Source: Candidatus Melainabacteria bacterium (GTDB taxonomy: Bacteria > Actinomycetota > Actinomycetes > Mycobacteriales > Pseudonocardiaceae). From it: 8,474 nucleotides of DNA. This document shows positions 4,994 to 8,474 of this stretch, in pieces. The stretch's first letter is position 1. Every line of letters starts with the position of its first letter. The stretch covers positions 1-8,474 of the forward strand of contig CAJCJE010000323.1 in the NCBI GenBank assembly GCA_903970565.1, read 5' to 3'. The notes under the pieces are model-generated. The model made no database searches. It had not been told where the DNA came from and saw only the letters and a list, made by a program, of their open reading frames with translations. A program made the translations under genes and the position numbers.

Positions 4994-6838
4994 ATGCTTC
5001 GTCGCGTTGTCAGACCAGTGTTACTCGCCGCAACGGCCGCGACCACGATAGCCGCGCTGTGCACACCGGCCCTTGCCGTGCCGGCGACGGCGAGCACGCC
5101 GGCGCCGGACGCGAGCGCCAAGATCGACCGCCAGGTCCAGGCGATCATGGCGAGGATGACGCTACCGGAGAAGATCGGCCAGCTGTTCGTGGTGGATGCC
5201 TACGGCCAGACCGCGACCACCACCGATCCCGGCGACGTGGCCGCCAACAACGCCCTGTTCGGCACCGGCATCGACAACGCCACCCAGATGATCGACACCT
5301 TCCATCCCGGCGGCGTCATCTACTTCACCTGGAGCGACAGCGAGAACGCGCCGCAGCAGACCGCGACGCTGTCCAACGGGTTGCAGCAGGCCGCGATGGC
5401 AGCCGACGGCATCCCGCTCCAGATCAGCACCGACCAGGAGGGCGGGGTGGTCACCCGGATCGGCGCGCCGGGTTCGGTGTCGCCGGGCAACATGGCCATC
5501 GGCGCGACCTTCGATCCCGCGCAGGCCTACCAGGCCGCGAACGTGACCGGCAAGGAACTGCGCGCGCAGGGCATCAACATGGACGACGCGCCGGTCGTCG
5601 ACGTGAACACCAACCCGCGGAACAGCGCGGACGGTCCCCGCTCCTTCGGCGACAACCCCGGAATGGTGCAGGCCTTCGCCTCGGCCGCCGTCACCGGCTA
5701 CCAGAATGCCGGGATCGCCGCGCAGGCCAAGCACTTCCCCGGTCTCGGCGACACCACGACCAACACCGACAGCGGCGTCGCGGTCACCAGCGAGACCAGG
5801 CAGCAGATCATGAGCGTGGACGTGCCGGCCTTCCGCGCGGCCATCGCGGCCGGCGCGAAGTCGATCATGGCAGCGCACATCGTCGCGCCCGCGCTGGACC
5901 CCTCCGGCCTGCCGGCCAGCCTGTCCAACCCGATCGTCACCGGCGTCCTGCGCGACACGCTGCACTACAACGGCGTGGTGATCACCGACTCGCTCAGTGC
6001 CGGCGCGCTGGCGGCCTACACCCACCAGCAGATCATCACCGACGCGATCAACGCCGGCGACGACGAACTGCTGATCTGCCCGGAGCCGTCCGGCGGCAGT
6101 CTGGACGGCGCGGTGAACCTGCCGGAGTCCGAGCAGATCGTGGCGAACGCGGTGGCCGACGGCCAGATCAGCGTGGCCCGCATCGACCAGTCGGTCTCCC
6201 GCATCCTGCACCTGAAGGCCTCGCTGGGCCTGTTCACCAACCCCTACACCACCTCGGCCGCGGTGACCGCGACGGTCGGCACGCCCGCGCACCTCGCGGT
6301 GATGGCCGACGCGGCGAAGAACTCGATCACCTTGCTGCGCAACAGCGACGGCGTGCTGCCGCTGCCCGCGAACTCCGGCAAGCACGTGCTGGTCACCGGT
6401 TGGGGGGTGGGCACCACGCAGAACCTCGCCAACGACCTGACCGCGAAGGGCCTGAGCACCCAACTGCTGTGGACCGGTTCCCCCGGCGCCCCGGCCATCG
6501 CGCAGGCCGTCGCCGCCGCGCGGAACAACGACGTCACCGTGGTGACCAGTGACAACGCCTGGGGTGACACCAACCAGCAGAACCTGATCAGCGCGCTGCT
6601 GGCCACCGGCAAACCGGTGATCGTCGCGGCGGTCGGCGGACCGTACGACATCGCCTACTACCCCACGGCACCAACGTTCCTGGCCGCCTACGACTACCAG
6701 CAGCCGTCGCTGACCGCGCTGACCAACGCGATCACCGGGACCGCGCCGACCGGCCACCTCCCGGTGACCATCCCGAACGCGGCCGGCACCGCGACCCTGT
6801 TCGACTACGGCTCCGGGCTCTCGCGCTACGGCCACTGA
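4994..6838 (+). CDS. Secreted glycoside hydrolase family 3 protein
   Basis: This encodes 614 residues. ATG 4994 is preferred over ATG 4973 or 4928 because GGAGG (4982-4986) lies 7 bases before it and a normal Sec signal peptide follows: basic LRRVVR (2-7), hydrophobic PVLLAATAATTIA, cleavage likely after PALA (residue 28). C23 is not in a lipobox. The GH3 barrel domain spans ~45-415: EKIGQLF (59-65), STDQEGGVVTRIG (145-157), KHFPGLGDT (246-254), and VVITDSLSAGAL (328-339) with D332 as expected nucleophile. A GH3 C-terminal sandwich domain follows (~430-610; ITLLRN, GKPVIVA). It resembles NagZ/LpqI-type beta-N-acetylhexosaminidases and related beta-glucosidases, but the acid/base D-x-H motif of NagZ reads D259-S-G261 here, so substrate is uncertain. 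It is exported, unlike typical cytoplasmic NagZ, and probably trims extracellular or cell-wall glycans. It has its own promoter downstream of the ROK regulator. Confidence 0.9.
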   Translation: MLRRVVRPVLLAATAATTIAALCTPALAVPATASTPAPDASAKIDRQVQAIMARMTLPEKIGQLFVVDAYGQTATTTDPGDVAANNALFGTGIDNATQMIDTFHPGGVIYFTWSDSENAPQQTATLSNGLQQAAMAADGIPLQISTDQEGGVVTRIGAPGSVSPGNMAIGATFDPAQAYQAANVTGKELRAQGINMDDAPVVDVNTNPRNSADGPRSFGDNPGMVQAFASAAVTGYQNAGIAAQAKHFPGLGDTTTNTDSGVAVTSETRQQIMSVDVPAFRAAIAAGAKSIMAAHIVAPALDPSGLPASLSNPIVTGVLRDTLHYNGVVITDSLSAGALAAYTHQQIITDAINAGDDELLICPEPSGGSLDGAVNLPESEQIVANAVADGQISVARIDQSVSRILHLKASLGLFTNPYTTSAAVTATVGTPAHLAVMADAAKNSITLLRNSDGVLPLPANSGKHVLVTGWGVGTTQNLANDLTAKGLSTQLLWTGSPGAPAIAQAVAAARNNDVTVVTSDNAWGDTNQQNLISALLATGKPVIVAAVGGPYDIAYYPTAPTFLAAYDYQQPSLTALTNAITGTAPTGHLPVTIPNAAGTATLFDYGSGLSRYGH

Positions 6839-6870
6839 GACACACCGGCACACCTCGATCCGACGACCTC

Positions 6871-6906
6871 ACCAGGGACCGGCGCACCCGAGCGCCGATC
6901 CCTGGT
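6871..6906 (+). terminator. Strong hairpin terminator after the GH3 gene
   Basis: ACCAGGGACCGGCGC (6871-6885) pairs with GCGCCGATCCCTGGT (6892-6906) at 14 of 15 positions around a 6-base loop. It begins 33 bases after the GH3 stop. There is no U-tract, as is usual in actinobacteria. It ends 4 bases before the -10 box of the next gene, so it insulates the TetR gene from read-through. Confidence 0.75.
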
Positions 6907-6910
6907 GTCG

Positions 6911-6916
6911 TAGGGT
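6911..6916 (+). promoter_or_regulatory. -10 box of a probable leaderless TetR promoter
   Basis: TAGGGT, a common actinobacterial -10 sequence, ends 6 bases before GTG 6923, the typical spacing for a transcript starting at its own start codon. No good ribosome binding site is present. The -35 region falls inside the loop and right arm of the terminator hairpin and has no clear match. Confidence 0.5.
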
Positions 6917-6922
6917 GCTGAC

Positions 6923-7543
6923 GTGGGTGTCAGCGGGCAACAGCAGTCGAGCGCCGCGCCGAAGCGGCTGCTGCCCAGGGCGCAGCGCCGGGCCCAGCTC
7001 ATCGACGCGGCCAAACGCTGCTTCGCCCGCAACGGATTCGCCGCGACCTCGATGGAGGAGTTGGCGGCCGAGGCCGGCGTGACCAAGATGATCATCTATC
7101 GGCATTTCGCGGCAAAGGCCGACCTCTACCGCGCCGTGCTCGACGAGGTCGACGAACGGTTGACCACCGCGGTCGGCGGGGCCGCGGAGTGGGCGGCGAA
7201 CCTCGATGCCCTGGTCGGCTTCGCGGCGGGCGACCCGGAGGGTTTCGTGCTGCTGCACGAACACGCCGCCAGGGAACCGGAGTTCCGCGACCGCGCCGAC
7301 GCGGTGCGCGAGATCGGCCCTCGGATGGCGCAGGAGCGGCTGAGTGCGCACCTGCCCGATGCCGGTCGGCGGGAGTGGGCCGCGCAACTACTGCCCAGGG
7401 TCGTCATCCAGGCCATCCTGGCCTGGCTCGCGGCCGGTCGGCCGGGCACGGTCGCGGCCACCAGCCAGACGCTGCGCACCCTCACCCGCGAGGTGCTCGC
7501 CGCCGTCGCCGCCCATCCCCCGGACGCCGACCCCGCCGGCTGA
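6923..7543 (+). CDS. TetR/AcrR-family transcriptional regulator
   Basis: This encodes 206 residues from GTG 6923, probably leaderless. Residues 18-75 form the TetR N-terminal HTH: RAQLIDAAKRCFARNGFAAT, then SMEELAAEAGV and the recognition helix TKMIIYRHFAAKADLYRAV (54-72). Residues ~76-195 are a helical ligand-binding/dimerisation domain with no recognised subfamily; features include LLHEHAAREPEFRDRA (109-124) and a hydrophobic helix VVIQAILAWLAAGRPG (159-174). Length is normal (190-220). A proline/aspartate-rich tail follows (197-206). The first 12 residues are polar and precede the conserved region, as is common. It is separated from the GH3 gene by a terminator and converges on the WYL gene, so its targets cannot be read from context; autoregulation is usual in the family. 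Confidence 0.93.
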   Translation: MGVSGQQQSSAAPKRLLPRAQRRAQLIDAAKRCFARNGFAATSMEELAAEAGVTKMIIYRHFAAKADLYRAVLDEVDERLTTAVGGAAEWAANLDALVGFAAGDPEGFVLLHEHAAREPEFRDRADAVREIGPRMAQERLSAHLPDAGRREWAAQLLPRVVIQAILAWLAAGRPGTVAATSQTLRTLTREVLAAVAAHPPDADPAG

Positions 7544-7611
7544 CGCGCCACTCCCCCACCCTGGCGTCCGGACGCGGCGTCGTCGAAGGAACCGAGCACG
7601 GAACCGTCCGA

Positions 7612-8474
7612 TCAGGACTCAACGGTAACCAGATCGACGGCATACATCTCGTTGAGCGCCACGACCGCCTCGCGGAGGCTGGCGCGCAGTTCCGGCGGCT
7701 GCAACACCTCGATCTCCTTGCCCAGCCGCAACACCTCGGCCAGCGCATGTCGCGGCGACTCGATCGGCACCACCGCCCGCCGCCAACCGTGCTCGTCCGG
7801 TGGTTCGGCGTTGTTGATCGCGGCCCGGCCGGCGAACGCCATCCACACCCACTGGACCATCTCATAGCCGACCGGGGACAGCCGGACGACCATTTCCGCC
7901 TGGTAGACGCCGTGCTCGTAGTGTTTGACCCAGTCCCGCCAGAACTCGACGAGGTCGAAGCCGGCCGGCCGGTGACAGTGCTCCGGCAGGGTTTCCAGGT
8001 CCACGACGCGGCCGACTCGATAGGTGCGGACCTTGCCGCCGCCGGCCGCGACGAGATACCAGACACCCGCCTTGCAGACCACGCCGAGCGGGTCCACCTC
8101 GCTGGTGGACTCCCTGGGTGTGCTGCCGGCGCCCTGGTAGTGAATCCGGACCCGGTGCTGGTTCCAGACCGCGGCGGCGACGGCGGCCAGATGCGGCACC
8201 GCGTCGAGTTCACGGAACCAGGACGGCGCGTCGAGGTGGAAGCGCTGCCTGATCCGGGCCGCCCGCTCACGCAACTCCGGCGCGAGGGAAGCTTCGAGTT
8301 TCAGCTGGGCGGCGGCCAGTTCCGCGCCGAGGCCGAGTTCGGCGGCGGCGTCCGGCACACCGGCCAGGAACAGGGTGTCGGCTTCCTCGCTGGTCAGCCC
8401 GGTGAGCTTGGTGCGGTAACCGTCCAACAGCCGATATCCACCGGCCGGTCCGCGATCGGCGTACACCGGTACCC
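7612..8474 (-). CDS. WYL-domain transcriptional regulator, N-terminus outside window
   Basis: The stop is at 7614-7612 and the frame is open to the right edge, so the gene starts beyond 8474. About 286 codons are visible; an internal GTG at 8466 is not the real start. The first visible residues, VYADRGPAGGYRLLDGY, are the wing end of the HTH_11 DNA-binding domain that precedes this pattern in YafY/DeoR-like regulators; the recognition helix is missing. A helical linker follows (LTGLTSEEADTLFLAGVPDA onward). The WYL domain lies at ~100-185 of the visible part: RVRIHYQG, EVDPLGVVCKAGVWYLVA with the W-Y-L triad, then KVRTYRVGRV. A WCX-type C-terminal region completes it to LVTVES. It is likely a cytoplasmic regulator; WYL domains are thought to sense nucleic acid or nucleotide-type ligands. 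The tail-to-tail gap with the TetR gene is 68 bases. A full-length protein would be about 320-330 residues. Confidence 0.93.
   Translation of the reverse strand, partial: VPVYADRGPAGGYRLLDGYRTKLTGLTSEEADTLFLAGVPDAAAELGLGAELAAAQLKLEASLAPELRERAARIRQRFHLDAPSWFRELDAVPHLAAVAAAVWNQHRVRIHYQGAGSTPRESTSEVDPLGVVCKAGVWYLVAAGGGKVRTYRVGRVVDLETLPEHCHRPAGFDLVEFWRDWVKHYEHGVYQAEMVVRLSPVGYEMVQWVWMAFAGRAAINNAEPPDEHGWRRAVVPIESPRHALAEVLRLGKEIEVLQPPELRASLREAVVALNEMYAVDLVTVES

Noticed and set aside
4906..6853. Long open frames on both strands overlapping the GH3 gene
   Set aside because: Arg/His/Gly-rich translations caused by high G+C; the GH3 frame has signal peptide, motifs and ribosome binding site.
7564..7575. 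GCGTCCGGACGC palindrome between the convergent TetR and WYL genes as a bidirectional terminator
   Set aside because: It has no loop and no longer arms; self-complementary 12-mers of this kind are common in G+C-rich DNA.
1..8474. CRISPR arrays, tRNA or rRNA genes, complete insertion sequences
   Set aside because: No regularly spaced direct repeats, no cloverleaf or rRNA-like stretch, and no transposase or matching terminal repeats were seen on either strand by eye.

Overview
The window comes from a high-GC Gram-positive actinobacterium. A mycelial or Pseudonocardiales/Streptomycetales-type genome is the best guess. The reasons are strong G/C bias at third codon positions, several GTG starts, two probable leaderless genes, and an XRE (DUF5753) regulator followed by a DUF397 protein, a pair that is multiplied in such genomes. 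The genus cannot be fixed from the sequence.

Left half (1 to about 3540), accessory. The first 36 bases are the start of a minus-strand gene that leaves the window. Two small unrecognised genes (171-518 and 523-951, minus strand) form a tight operon. They diverge from an XRE/DUF5753 regulator (1081-1923), which is translationally coupled to a 58-residue DUF397 protein (1926-2102). Next comes a perfect 13-bp inverted repeat (2202-2236). After it lies a compositionally foreign, frameshifted Dam-like DNA adenine methyltransferase (about 2269-3237), whose catalytic DPPY motif has become DPLH. Finally there is a minus-strand fragment (3353-3517) with the first ~40 residues of an APC-type amino acid permease, cut off and joined to other DNA. 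This stretch looks like a site of insertion, decay and deletion.

Right half (about 3540-8474), core-like, near 70% GC in sampled lines. A ROK-family repressor (3569-4828) appears to be transcribed as a leaderless message from a promoter overlapped by a 19-bp GGAAA-n-TTTCC palindrome. A secreted GH3 glycoside hydrolase (4994-6838) follows, with its own promoter whose -10 box lies inside a second, different palindrome. A strong hairpin terminator ends this unit a few bases before the -10 box of a probably leaderless TetR-family gene (6923-7543). A WYL-domain regulator (7612-8474, minus strand, start outside the window) converges on it.

How the genes may work together: ROK regulator plus secreted GH3 enzyme suggests sugar-controlled breakdown of a beta-linked glycan or amino-sugar polymer, but no shared operator was seen in front of both. 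The XRE/DUF397 pair with the divergent unknown pair is the only candidate for an undescribed system. The evidence there is gene arrangement only.
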